From Actinokineospora xionganensis (GTDB lineage Bacteria; Actinomycetota; Actinomycetes; Mycobacteriales; Pseudonocardiaceae), in NCBI RefSeq assembly GCF_014323725.1, contig NZ_JABVED010000019.1, forward strand, positions 32,766 through 96,765: DNA of 64,000 nucleotides, in the 5' to 3' direction. The position numbers and the translations under genes were made by a program. Shown here in pieces: positions 47,095 through 55,128 of the stretch; the stretch's first letter is position 1; the number at the start of each line of letters is the position of its first letter. Under the pieces are notes generated by a model. It worked only from the letters and a program-made list of their open reading frames with translations, had not been told where the DNA came from and did not search any database.

Positions 47095-48231
47095 TCAACC
47101 CGTCGGCACGGCCGCCGACGTCTTGGCCGGTGCCGACGAGGTCGTCGACGGCGGCGGTGAAGTCGCCGTGGTCGACGGCGCTGGGCTCACGGTGGTCGAC
47201 GGAGACGGGACCGCCGAGGGTGACGGCGGCAGCGGCACGAACGGCAGACCGGTCAGTTCCTCGCACATGCCTCGGGTGTAGACGACCCGGGGCAGTGGGA
47301 AGCGGTTTCGGTTGTCGATGTGCTCACCGCACGATGGGCGGTAGACCGTGATCGGGCTGCCGGACTCGTCATAGAGGTAGAACTCGTCGATGGCTTTGCC
47401 GTCGGCGCCCACGGCGTACACATTGGCCAGTGGACTTCCGTTGTAGGACAAGCCATTGCCCGAGTATCCGCCGTGGTAGGTGGTGCCGCCGCTGTTCGAT
47501 GCCGCGGCCACCGCCAGGGCGATGCCGCAGCCGACGACGAAAGCGTTGCCGGGCACCGTGATCGCCAGCAGGCGCCGGTCGGTCTTGACCCGGCCCGCAG
47601 TCCAGAGCAGCACACCCGCCGCGATGAGCACCGCCACCGCGAAGGAGGGCGCCCTACTGATCGTGGCGAGGAAAGCCAGTGCCAGCACCACGATCCGCAG
47701 CACCGTCCACGCCGGACGCAGCGAGCGCAGGTAGTCCATCGCCGCGGGCTGCAGCAGATTCAGTCCAGTTCGGACAGCCCAGCGGTACTCGCCCAGTTCC
47801 TCGATGTCCGAGCGGCGGACACGGCCGGTGAAGATCAGCCACGCCGCCAACGCGAACAGTGGCAAGAACACGATCACCGCGACCAACGGGTTGTCCGAGC
47901 GTTCTCCCACGCCCGCGGCACCGACGATGAACGCGACCAGCGCCGTGATCGCCAGTCCCCACAGGGCGACCCGCCCCGCCAGCTTGCGCGGAACCGCGGG
48001 CAGGGTCCGGTTCGGCGGGGGCGGGTAGCCACCCGTCGCGCGCAGTTCGGCCGCGTAGTCCTCCGGCGTGCCAAGGCGTTCGACGGGGGATCCGTCCTCG
48101 CCGAAGACCTCCGTGACGTGCGGCTCGACGTCCTCCATCAGCTCGGTCAGCTCGTCGGCGGGGAGGTCGGCCAACGCCGTCCGCACCCGGGCGAGGTACT
48201 CGTCGAGCTCCAGGCGAGTGTCGCTGTTCAC
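47095..48231 (-). CDS. HAAS-domain membrane protein with Ser/Thr/Pro-rich tail
   Basis: A 378-residue protein. The N-terminus (EYLARVRTALADLPADELTELMEDVEPHVTEVFGEDGSPVERLGTPEDYAAELRAT) is a HAAS/DUF1700 helical domain, which typically works with a PadR repressor. Then come about six transmembrane helices (between about 85 and 245), an extracytoplasmic segment with paired Cys (SCGEHIDN, GMCEELTG) and a 45-residue Ser/Thr/Pro tail. GTG start overlaps the padR stop as GTGA. Function unknown; probably a membrane sensor or stress component. Confidence 0.8.
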   Translation of the reverse strand: MNSDTRLELDEYLARVRTALADLPADELTELMEDVEPHVTEVFGEDGSPVERLGTPEDYAAELRATGGYPPPPNRTLPAVPRKLAGRVALWGLAITALVAFIVGAAGVGERSDNPLVAVIVFLPLFALAAWLIFTGRVRRSDIEELGEYRWAVRTGLNLLQPAAMDYLRSLRPAWTVLRIVVLALAFLATISRAPSFAVAVLIAAGVLLWTAGRVKTDRRLLAITVPGNAFVVGCGIALAVAAASNSGGTTYHGGYSGNGLSYNGSPLANVYAVGADGKAIDEFYLYDESGSPITVYRPSCGEHIDNRNRFPLPRVVYTRGMCEELTGLPFVPLPPSPSAVPSPSTTVSPAPSTTATSPPPSTTSSAPAKTSAAVPTG

Positions 48232-48557
48232 GCCGCCTTCCCCTTTCGCAGAATCCCGTCCAACGTCTCGGCGAACGCCCGCCAGGCTTGCTCGGTCTCG
48301 ACCAGTCGGGCCCGGCCCAGATCGTTGAGGCCGTAGTACTTGCGGTGCGGCCCCTCGTCGCTGGGGACCACATAGGAGCTGAGGTACCCCGCCTTGTACA
48401 GCCGCCGCAGCGTTCCGTAGACCGAAGCGTCCCCGACTTCCTCGATGCCGCCGCCCCGCAGTCGTCTGAGAACGTCGTAGCCGTAGCCGTCCTCATCCCG
48501 CAGCACGGCGAGCACCGCGAGGTCCAGCACTCCCTTGAGCAGCTGGCTCGTATCCAT
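48228..48557 (-). CDS. PadR family transcriptional regulator
   Basis: A 109-residue winged-helix repressor of the PadR-s1 type: MDTSQLLKGVLDLAVLAVLRDEDGYGYDVLRRLRGGGIEEVGDASVYGTLRRLYKAGYLSSYVVPSDEGPHRKYYGLNDLGRARL with the usual C-terminal dimerisation helix. ATG at 48557 behind GGGGAGGG. Co-translated with the HAAS membrane protein, an arrangement conserved in many Gram-positive bacteria, and likely autoregulated via the dyad at 48588-48606. Confidence 0.93.
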   Translation of the reverse strand: MDTSQLLKGVLDLAVLAVLRDEDGYGYDVLRRLRGGGIEEVGDASVYGTLRRLYKAGYLSSYVVPSDEGPHRKYYGLNDLGRARLVETEQAWRAFAETLDGILRKGKAA

Positions 48558-48587
48558 GCACCCTCCCCGGTATCGCGCTAAGAGCAC

Positions 48588-48606
48588 TATTGCGCATTAC
48601 GCAGTA
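48588..48606 (-). promoter_or_regulatory. Candidate PadR operator
   Basis: TATTGCGCA and TACGCAGTA form a 19-bp imperfect dyad (7 of 9 half-site matches) centred on 48597, 31-49 bp upstream of the padR start, in an AT-rich promoter-like patch. The canonical PadR pattern ATGT-n8-ACAT is not present, so the assignment rests on position and symmetry. Confidence 0.4.
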
Positions 48607-48673
48607 CCGCGCAACATGGAAAGTGGACACCCCAGCGGTTTGACCTCGTCCGCGCTGGAAGTTCTAGGGTGGA

Positions 48674-48706
48674 GACAGCACTGCGACAGCACTGCGACAG
48701 CACTGC
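48674..48706 (+). repeat. Three 11-bp tandem repeats upstream of the VOC gene
   Basis: GACAGCACTGC occurs three times head to tail without mismatch, 18-50 bp before the VOC-protein start. The 11-bp period places each copy on the same helix face. Such direct repeats can be binding sites of SARP-type or two-component activators, or a slippage product. Confidence 0.7.
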
Positions 48707-48723
48707 GATGGGGAGGAACCGCC

Positions 48724-49107
48724 ATGTCCATCCAGCTCAACCACACCATCGTCCACAGCCGGGACAAGGCCGCGTCGGCCAAGTTCACGGCCGAGGTCCT
48801 AGGTCTGCCCGCGCCGTTCCCGTTCGGCCCGTTCCTGTGTGTGCGGACCGACAACGACGTCACGCTCGACTTCATCGACGTTGACGGGGAGATCACCGAG
48901 CAGCACTACGCGTTCCTCGTCTCCGAGGACGAGTTCGATGAGATCTTCGGCCGGATCAAGGACCGCGGCCTGAGCTACTGGGCCGACCCGCACCACCGGC
49001 AGACCGGGGAGATCAACACAAACGACGGCGGGCGCGGCGTGTACTTCGACGACCCCGACGGGCACGCACTGGAGATTCTTACCCGGCCCTACGGCAGCGG
49101 GTCATGA
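48724..49107 (+). CDS. VOC family (glyoxalase/dioxygenase-fold) protein
   Basis: A 127-residue vicinal-oxygen-chelate protein: [27 protein letters not shown] (first metal-ligand His), [13 protein letters not shown] and [22 protein letters not shown] (third ligand Glu near the C-terminus). ATG at 48724 behind GGGGAGG. Members are glyoxalases, dioxygenases or antibiotic-resistance proteins; the sequence does not specify which. The last 6 bp overlap the convergent mutM gene. Confidence 0.87.
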   Translation: MSIQLNHTIVHSRDKAASAKFTAEVLGLPAPFPFGPFLCVRTDNDVTLDFIDVDGEITEQHYAFLVSEDEFDEIFGRIKDRGLSYWADPHHRQTGEINTNDGGRGVYFDDPDGHALEILTRPYGSGS

Positions 49108-49953
49108 GCGGCGCTGGCAGCGCGGGCAGGAGAACGACGAGCGGTTCATGAACGGCTCACGACGGATCGGACTGCCGCAGCGGGGGCACGGCAGCCCCTC
49201 CTGCCCGTAGGCGGCCAGGGATCGGTCGAAGTAGCCGGACTGGCCGTTCACGTTGACGTACAAGGCGTCGAAGGACGTGCCGCCCGCGACGAGCGCCTCG
49301 GCCATCACGTCGGTGGCGGCACCGATCAGCTCGCGGGCCTTCGCCGCGGAGAGCCGCTCGGTGGGTCGCGCCCAGTGCACGCGGGCGCGCCAGAGGGCTT
49401 CGTCGGCGTAGATGTTGCCGATGCCGGACACCACGGTCTGGTCGAGCAGCGCCCGCTTGACCTCGGTCCGCTTGGCGCGCAGGGCGCGGACGGCGGCGTC
49501 GAGGTCGAACGCCGGGTCCATCGGGTCGCGCGCGATGTGCGCGACCGGCTCGGGCAGCGTCTCGCCGTCGACCTCGACAGTGTCCTCGACGGACAGGCCA
49601 CCAAAGGTGCGCTGGTCGACGAACCGGAGTTCGGGGCCGTCGTCGGCGAAGCGGACCCGCACCCGCAGGTGTTTCTCGTCGGGCGCGTCGGCGGACTGGA
49701 CGAGCATCTGGCCGCTCATGCCGAGGTGGGCCAGGACGGCCTCACCGGAGCTCAACTCGACCCACAGGTACTTGCCACGGCGGCGCGCGGCGTCAAGAGA
49801 ATGCCCCACGAGCCGGGACGCGAAGTCGATCGCACCCGGAACGTGGCGGCGGATGGCCCGGGGGTGCAGGACGTCGACCGAGGCGATCGTGCGACCGGTG
49901 ACGTGGCGTTCCAGACCCCGGCGGACGACCTCGACCTCAGGCAGTTCGGGCAC
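49102..49953 (-). CDS. mutM: Formamidopyrimidine-DNA glycosylase
   Basis: Base-excision repair enzyme for 8-oxoguanine and formamidopyrimidines. The 283-residue protein begins [17 protein letters not shown] with catalytic Pro2 and Glu3, has the lesion-recognition and helix-two-turn-helix region [29 protein letters not shown], and ends with the four-Cys zinc finger [24 protein letters not shown]. It begins immediately after the rnc stop, so the two are coupled. Same order as M. tuberculosis Rv2924c-Rv2925c. Confidence 0.96.
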   Translation of the reverse strand: MPELPEVEVVRRGLERHVTGRTIASVDVLHPRAIRRHVPGAIDFASRLVGHSLDAARRRGKYLWVELSSGEAVLAHLGMSGQMLVQSADAPDEKHLRVRVRFADDGPELRFVDQRTFGGLSVEDTVEVDGETLPEPVAHIARDPMDPAFDLDAAVRALRAKRTEVKRALLDQTVVSGIGNIYADEALWRARVHWARPTERLSAAKARELIGAATDVMAEALVAGGTSFDALYVNVNGQSGYFDRSLAAYGQEGLPCPRCGSPIRREPFMNRSSFSCPRCQRRS

Positions 49954-50697
49954 TCAGGACTCGTCGGACCGCTTGGTGTCGATCGACTCGGAAAGCTCGC
50001 GCCAAGCCGCTTCCGCGGCCTTCTGCTCGGCTTCCTTCTTGGTGCGACCGTCGCCGTTGCCGTAGCCCTGGCCGTTGACGACGACGATGGCCGTGAACTC
50101 CTTGCGGTGGTCCGGGCCTTCCTCGCGCACCCGGTACTCCGGCACGCCGAGGCCCGCGGACGCGGTGAGCTCCTGCAGGCTCGTCTTCCAGTCCAGCCCG
50201 GCTCCACGAAGCGGCGCTTCGATGAGCAGCGGGTCGAACAGGCGGTGCACGACCTGGCGGGCCGTGTCGATGCCGTGCTGCAGGTAGACCGCGCCGATCA
50301 CGGCTTCCATGCCGTCGGCGAGGATGCTCGCCTTGTCGCGGCCGCCGGTCAGCTCCTCACCCTTGCCGAGGAGCAGGTGCGCGCCGAGGCCGCCGTCGCC
50401 CAGACCGCGGGCGACACCGGCGAGGGCGTGCATGTTGACCACGCTGGCCCGCAGCTTGGCGAGCTGCCCCTCGGGCAGGTCGGGGTGGCGGCGGTACAGG
50501 TGGTCGGTGACGACGAGGCCCAGGACCGCGTCGCCGAGGAACTCCAGGCGCTCGTTGGGCGGCAGACCGCCGTTCTCGTACGCGTACGAGCGGTGCGTCA
50601 GCGAGAGCACGAGCAGCTCGGCGTCCAAGTGGACGCCGAGCGCGTCGAGCAGCGTTGACGGGTCCGCTGTCGGACCTCGAGACGCCTTAGCCCCCAT
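49954..50697 (-). CDS. rnc: Ribonuclease III
   Basis: Double-strand-specific RNase for rRNA processing and mRNA decay. The 247-residue protein has the catalytic signature [21 protein letters not shown], the second acidic site [15 protein letters not shown] and a C-terminal dsRNA-binding domain ([41 protein letters not shown] ... [16 protein letters not shown]). ATG at 50697. It follows rpmF by 15 bp, in the conserved yceD-rpmF-rnc-mutM order. Confidence 0.96.
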   Translation of the reverse strand: MGAKASRGPTADPSTLLDALGVHLDAELLVLSLTHRSYAYENGGLPPNERLEFLGDAVLGLVVTDHLYRRHPDLPEGQLAKLRASVVNMHALAGVARGLGDGGLGAHLLLGKGEELTGGRDKASILADGMEAVIGAVYLQHGIDTARQVVHRLFDPLLIEAPLRGAGLDWKTSLQELTASAGLGVPEYRVREEGPDHRKEFTAIVVVNGQGYGNGDGRTKKEAEQKAAEAAWRELSESIDTKRSDES

Positions 50698-50712
50698 GGC
50701 GTGAACCTACGG

Positions 50713-50895
50713 TCACGCGGGCTGAACGACCTGGCGACCGTCGTACTGGCCGCAGGTCGGGCAGGCGATGTGCTGCGGCTTCGGGGCCCGGCAAGCCTTG
50801 TTCGAGCAGTTCACCAGGTGCACCGCAGTGGTCTTCCACTGCGACCGGCGCGAGCGGGTGTTCGAACGCGACATCTTCCGCTTGGGGACGGCCAC
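50713..50895 (-). CDS. rpmF: 50S ribosomal protein L32
   Basis: A 60-residue ribosomal protein starting [23 protein letters not shown], with zinc-ribbon cysteines C-x4-C (CSNKAC) and CPTC. Start GTG at 50895 follows GAGGAG. The zinc-binding (C+) form is encoded here. Placed between yceD and rnc, the standard bacterial arrangement. Confidence 0.95.
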   Translation of the reverse strand: MAVPKRKMSRSNTRSRRSQWKTTAVHLVNCSNKACRAPKPQHIACPTCGQYDGRQVVQPA

Positions 50896-50966
50896 GACTG
50901 AATCTCCTCTGAGCAAGCTGTGTGAGCAGGACGGACAGTTACAACGACGCTACAGACTGTGTTGTC

Positions 50967-51557
50967 TCAGCCATCATCCTGTTGGAACCGCTCTTGGAGC
51001 GCGGCCCATCGAGGATCAATGGTCTCATGCCTATGATTCGGGCCGAGTTCGGCCCACTTGCCACCACAGTCCGTACACAGACCGGCACAGTCCGGGCTGC
51101 ACAGCGGAACGTGCGGCAGTGCCAGGACGACCGCGTCGCGGACGACTGGCTCAAGATCGATGAGGTCGTCGATCAGGCGGCTGACCTCGTCTTCGTCGGT
51201 CGTCTCGACCGTGGCGCTCAGCGGGTAGGCGAAGAGCTCGGTGATGTCGACCTCGACCTCGTCGGTGATCGGGTCGAGACACCGGGAGCACTCCCCCGCG
51301 AGCGGGGCGGCGGCGACCCCGGAGACCAGGACACCCTCCACGACCGACTCCAGCAGGACATCGAGCTCGACGTCGGCGCCCGCGGGCACCGCGATGACGC
51401 CTTCGAGCCCGATGGCGTAGTCGGCCTGGGCGTTGCGGTGGACCGGTCGCGATGATCCGGGTCGCCTTCCCAGCTCACGGGTGTCGATGACCCACGGGCT
51501 GGTCAGGACCGGACGGGCCGGGCCTTTGCGCTTCTCGGACATGGTGGACTCGGTCAC
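50967..51557 (-). CDS. YceD/DUF177 family protein
   Basis: A 196-residue protein of the DUF177 (YceD) family, associated with large-subunit rRNA accumulation and always next to rpmF. It shows the conserved RCLDPITDEVEVDITELFAY and DLEPVVRDAVVLALPHVPLCSPDCAGLCTDCG blocks; the second includes a Cys cluster of possible metal-binding type. Start GTG at 51557 or ATG at 51542. Same position as M. tuberculosis Rv2926c. Confidence 0.93.
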   Translation of the reverse strand: MTESTMSEKRKGPARPVLTSPWVIDTRELGRRPGSSRPVHRNAQADYAIGLEGVIAVPAGADVELDVLLESVVEGVLVSGVAAAPLAGECSRCLDPITDEVEVDITELFAYPLSATVETTDEDEVSRLIDDLIDLEPVVRDAVVLALPHVPLCSPDCAGLCTDCGGKWAELGPNHRHETIDPRWAALQERFQQDDG

Positions 51558-51644
51558 GCCTTCGTGGATTGGTGGGGCCGACGCGGATGTCCGCGCGGCC
51601 AGCTAGAACAGGGTACGTGAGGCACCGTGAAACGGGAAATCAGA

Positions 51645-51731
51645 CCGCGAGTCCAACGTTCAGAACAACGAGTCCAACGTTCGTGGCTGTCGTGAACGTT
51701 GGACTCAGCGTTCTGGACGTTGGACTCGCGG
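51645..51731. repeat. Nested long inverted repeat between sepIVA and yceD
   Basis: The outer arms (51645-51666 and 51710-51731) pair over 22 bp with one mismatch. Inside, GAGTCCAACGTTC at 51670-51682 pairs with GAACGTTGGACTC at 51694-51706 around an 11-nt loop. The motif GAGTCCAACGTyC therefore occurs four times, two in each orientation. It starts one base after the sepIVA stop. It may act as a terminator, an RNase III site or a dispersed repeat. Confidence 0.88.
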
Positions 51732-51732
51732 G

Positions 51733-52455
51733 TCAGCCGTGGTAATCGAAGGGGACGGCGCCCGCGGGGACGCCGTTCATGGCGCCGCGCAGGTGGGTGC
51801 GGCCCTTGCCGACGGTGCGCAGGGTGTGGCTGAGCAGGTCTTCGAACTCGGCCAGCTTGGTGTCGACGTAGTCGTCGCACTCGGCGCGCTTGCGGGCGGC
51901 CTCGTCGGCGGTGGCGTCGAGGATGCGGGCGGACTCGGCGTGGGCGGCCTGGACGACCTCGGTCTGCGAAACCAGCCTGGCCTGCTCGAAGCGGCCTTCC
52001 TCGACCGCGCGCTCGTAGGACTCGCGGCCCGCCTGCAGCATCCGGTCGGCCTCGGACTGGGAGCGGCCGACCAGGTTCTCGTACTCGGCGCGGCCCGCGG
52101 CCACAGTGCGGTCGGCTTCGTCCTGGGCCTCGGCGACGAGGCGGTCGGCGTGCGCGGTGGCCTCGGCCACGAGGCGCTCGGCCTGGGCGCGGGCGTCGGC
52201 GATGAGCTGCTCGGCTTCGAGGGCGACCTTGGACCGGGTCTGCTCGGCCTGGTGTTCGGCGCCGCCGATGATCTCGTCCTTGCGGTCGAGCACGTCCTGC
52301 GCGTCGTCGATCTCGGCGGGCAGCGCGTCGCGCACCTCGTCGAGCAGTTCGAGGACGTCGCCGCGGGGCACCACGCAGCCCGACGTCATCGGCACGCCCC
52401 GGGCTTCCTCCAGGATCGTGACCAGTTCGTCGATCGCCTCGAAGACCTTGTACAC
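51733..52455 (-). CDS. sepIVA: DivIVA-like coiled-coil protein (SepIVA homologue)
   Basis: A 240-residue protein starting YKVFEAIDELVTILEEARGVPMTSGCVVPRGDVLELLDEVRDALP, the DivIVA-like N-terminus, followed by a continuous Ala/Glu/Arg/Gln coiled coil (about 60-225) and a C-terminal tail ending FDYHG. It corresponds to mycobacterial SepIVA (Rv2927c, same gene order), a septum and polar-growth factor. The GTG start at 52455 follows GGAGGAGG. It is flanked downstream by the nested inverted repeat. Confidence 0.9.
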   Translation of the reverse strand: MYKVFEAIDELVTILEEARGVPMTSGCVVPRGDVLELLDEVRDALPAEIDDAQDVLDRKDEIIGGAEHQAEQTRSKVALEAEQLIADARAQAERLVAEATAHADRLVAEAQDEADRTVAAGRAEYENLVGRSQSEADRMLQAGRESYERAVEEGRFEQARLVSQTEVVQAAHAESARILDATADEAARKRAECDDYVDTKLAEFEDLLSHTLRTVGKGRTHLRGAMNGVPAGAVPFDYHG

Positions 52456-52595
52456 AGCTCCTCCTCCACCTCCACGCGCGGGACGTGACGGCTCCCCGTT
52501 CGATTCTGCCCGCTTACCGGGCTCCGCACGTGGAGATCGAGTGGGCGTGTTCGTTTGTGAGGGGGTGGGGGCTTGTGATGATCCGCACCGTCGGC

Positions 52596-53096
52596 CTAGC
52601 TCTCCTCCGCCGCCGCCGCGTTCTCGGCCAGGCGCTTGAGGAGGCGGGTGTGGACGAGCTCCGGGAGCAGGTGCGAGACCGAGCCGCCATAGGTGGCGAC
52701 CTCCTTGACCAGGGAGCTGGACAGGAAGCTGTTGAGCGGGCTGGTCGGCATGAACATGGTCTCCACGCCGGTCAGGCCCTGGTTCATCTGCGCCATCTGC
52801 AACTCGTAGTCGAAGTCGCTGATGGCGCGCAGGCCCTTCACGATCGCCCGCACGTCGTTCTGGGTGCAGTAGTCCACCAGCAGCCCGTGCCACGAGTCGA
52901 CACGGACATTGGGGAGGTGGGCGGTGGTCTCGGCGAGCATGTCCATCCGCTCTTCGACGGTGAACAACCCACGCTTCGACTTGTTGATCATGACGGCGAT
53001 CACGACCTCGTCGAACAGCGCCGCGGCCCGCTCGATGATGTCGAGGTGGCCGTTGGTGGGCGGGTCGTACGAGCCCGGGCAAACTGCGCGCGTCAT
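52596..53096 (-). CDS. coaD: Pantetheine-phosphate adenylyltransferase
   Basis: Phosphopantetheine adenylyltransferase, fourth step of coenzyme A synthesis. The 166-residue protein starts MTRAVCPGSYDPPTNGHLDIIERAA (nucleotidyltransferase HxGH variant TNGH), with the KMSK-like ISSSLVKEVA region as FLSSSLVKEVATYGG. The ATG at 53096 begins the conserved N-terminus. It overlaps nothing and follows rsmD by 25 bp. Downstream is a 140-bp spacer without visible features before sepIVA. Confidence 0.96.
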   Translation of the reverse strand: MTRAVCPGSYDPPTNGHLDIIERAAALFDEVVIAVMINKSKRGLFTVEERMDMLAETTAHLPNVRVDSWHGLLVDYCTQNDVRAIVKGLRAISDFDYELQMAQMNQGLTGVETMFMPTSPLNSFLSSSLVKEVATYGGSVSHLLPELVHTRLLKRLAENAAAAEES

Positions 53097-53121
53097 GGAT
53101 TTGGACCGTAGCAGCCGGGAG

Positions 53122-53703
53122 TCAGTCGGAGTCCGTGTCGACACTCACTTGCGAGGCCCAGTGCAACTCGGTATCGCCGTAGCGACGGGACCGCTCGGGC
53201 ACGAGGGCGGCGGGCCAGTCGGGCGCGCCCGCGCGGGTGGACCGCTCGACGATCACCGTCGAGCCGGGTCCGGTCCACCCATAGTCGACGAGCGCGTTGA
53301 GCATCACCGCGAGTTCCGGCCCCTCGACGGCGTAGGGCGGGTCGGCCATGACCAGGTCGTAGGGCTCGGCGGAGCCCGCGGAGAGGACCTGGGTGACCCG
53401 TCCGGCCCGAATGTCGGCGCCGGGCAGCGCGACGATGGCGGCGTTGCGCTTGAGGACGCCGACGGCGTTGCGGTCGGCCTCCACCATCGTGGCCAGCACC
53501 GCCCCACGGGAAAGCGCTTCGAACCCGAGCGCGCCCGACCCGGCGTAGAGGTCGAGCACCCGGGCGCCATGCAGGCCGACGCCCGCCTCCAACGCGCTGA
53601 AGAGGGCCTCGCGCACCCGGTCCGACGTCGGCCTGGTGCCCTTGGGCGGCACCGCGAGCCGCCTTCCCCCGGCGGCGCCCGCCACAATTCTTGTCACCTT
53701 CAC
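53122..53703 (-). CDS. rsmD: 16S rRNA (guanine966-N2)-methyltransferase RsmD
   Basis: Methylates G966 of 16S rRNA. The 193-residue product has VTRIVAGAAGGRRLAVPPKGTRPTSDRVREALFSAL, the SAM motif VLDLYAGSGALGFEALSRGA and the catalytic DPPY (MADPPYAVEG). The GTG at 53703 has an AGG-rich ribosome-binding sequence; GTG at 53697 is an alternative. Paired with coaD as in M. tuberculosis Rv2966c-Rv2965c. Its upstream flank abuts the tnpB remnant. Confidence 0.94.
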   Translation of the reverse strand: MKVTRIVAGAAGGRRLAVPPKGTRPTSDRVREALFSALEAGVGLHGARVLDLYAGSGALGFEALSRGAVLATMVEADRNAVGVLKRNAAIVALPGADIRAGRVTQVLSAGSAEPYDLVMADPPYAVEGPELAVMLNALVDYGWTGPGSTVIVERSTRAGAPDWPAALVPERSRRYGDTELHWASQVSVDTDSD

Positions 53704-53768
53704 ATGGTGCCTGACCAGCCTTGCTCGACCGCGCGTCGGGGCCGGCGCCGCGCGAGAACTAGCCACGA

Positions 53769-55089
53769 TTGTCGGTCCTCAGCGCTACGGTCGATCAGCG
53801 TGAAGCGGAGCGCTCCTACGGTTTGGCCGACAGCGACACCTCCCGCAGGCAACCGGTGATGGAACCAAGCAAAATTCAGGATCGCGCCGTGGTGGAACAA
53901 ATGCCCGAAAGAGGCGTATTCGACCGGCCTGGACCAGTTGGCCCGCGCGTTGCGCAGTTGGTCGGCTTCCCGTAGCGGCAAACACAAGGGCCGGAGAGTC
54001 GGCTTTCCGCGTTTCAGATCGAAGCGTTCGGCCCCCGGATCGTGCCGGTTCACCACTGGCGCTATCCGCCTGGAGGACGACCACAGGCACATCACCTTGC
54101 CGGTGCTGGGAGCAATCAAGACACACGAGTCCACAAGCAAGCTGCATCGCCGCCTCGTCGACGGAACGGCTCGGATAACCTCCGCGACCGTACGTCGGGA
54201 AGCCGGTCGCTGGTTCTGTTCATTTTCCTGCGTGGTCGAGCGTGCCGAGCGCACCCCGGCACGGCCGGACGCCGTAATCGGAGTGGACCTGGGCATCAAG
54301 GCCCTGGCAGTGTTCTCCGACGGACGACCGCCCAGCGCCAATCCCAGGCATCACGACATCGCGCGGCGCAAACTTGCCCGCATGTCGCGTGCCGTTTCAC
54401 GCAAGCAGGGCCCGAACAGACGCATCGGTCGCGCGCCGTCAAACCGGTGGAGGCGTGCCAACGATAGGCGCAATCGGGTTCATCACCGCGTCGGGAACCA
54501 GCGCCGCGACGCGATCCACAAGCTCACAATCGACCTGGCCCGCGTGTACGGCACGATCGTCATCGAAGATCTCCACGTAGCCGGCGTGCTCGGTAGCCGG
54601 CGCCTTGCCCGGGCCGTCGCAGACGCCGGGTTTGCCGAGATCCGGCGTCAACTCACCTACAAGACGGCGTGGAACGGCGGCACGCTCCAGGTGGCCGACC
54701 GATGGTTCCCCAGTACCAAGATGTGTTCAAGGTGTCAGGCAGTGAAACCCAGACTGCCGCTGCGCGTACGAACGTTCTGCTGCGAGTACTGCGGCCTGAC
54801 CCTTGATCGCGATGTCAACGCCGCGCTCAATCTCGCCGCGCTCGTCGATAGGCATGTCGCCGGGAGTGGCCCGGAGACAGGAAACGGACGTGGAGCCGAC
54901 CGTAAGACCGCGCCTGGCGCGGCTGGTGGCCATGAAGCGTCAACCCCGCACCGCGCGATTTCCGCCGGGTCGGACGGGGACCTTCACCTGGTATCGGGTG
55001 GATCACGGAGGGTTATCATCACTCCGCTGAACGGTGAGGCGGAGCACATCGGCCATCAGGTCGATTCAGGCGCGACCCAAAGCGCGTAA
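53769..55089 (+). pseudogene. tnpB: TnpB (IS200/IS605-type) remnant, N-terminally truncated and frameshifted
   Basis: RNA-guided nuclease of IS200/IS605-type elements. The 5-prime part (ATVDQREAERSYGLADSD) is in one frame; after a stop near 53858 the protein continues in another (APWWNKCPKEAYSTGLDQLARALRSW), then runs intact: VGFPRFRSKR, ITSATVRREAGRWFCSFSC, RuvC-I GVDLGIKALAVFSDG, RuvC-II VIEDLHVAG, zinc finger CSRCQ...CEYCG and RuvC-III LDRDVNAALNLA. So the catalytic Asp-Glu-Asp and zinc finger remain, but roughly the first 60 residues of the wedge region are missing. No tnpA is nearby and no ends are recognised. A guide RNA overlapping the 3-prime end cannot be confirmed. Confidence 0.82.
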
Positions 55090-55128
55090 TCTCGCTCTTC
55101 CTGTCGGAAACCAACCTGGGAGCGCTGC

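Noticed and set aside
55090..55128. Rifamycin-associated element before the HelD-like gene
   Set aside because: The 39-bp spacer has no inverted repeat of the kind reported for rifamycin-induced genes, so rifamycin control is not claimed.
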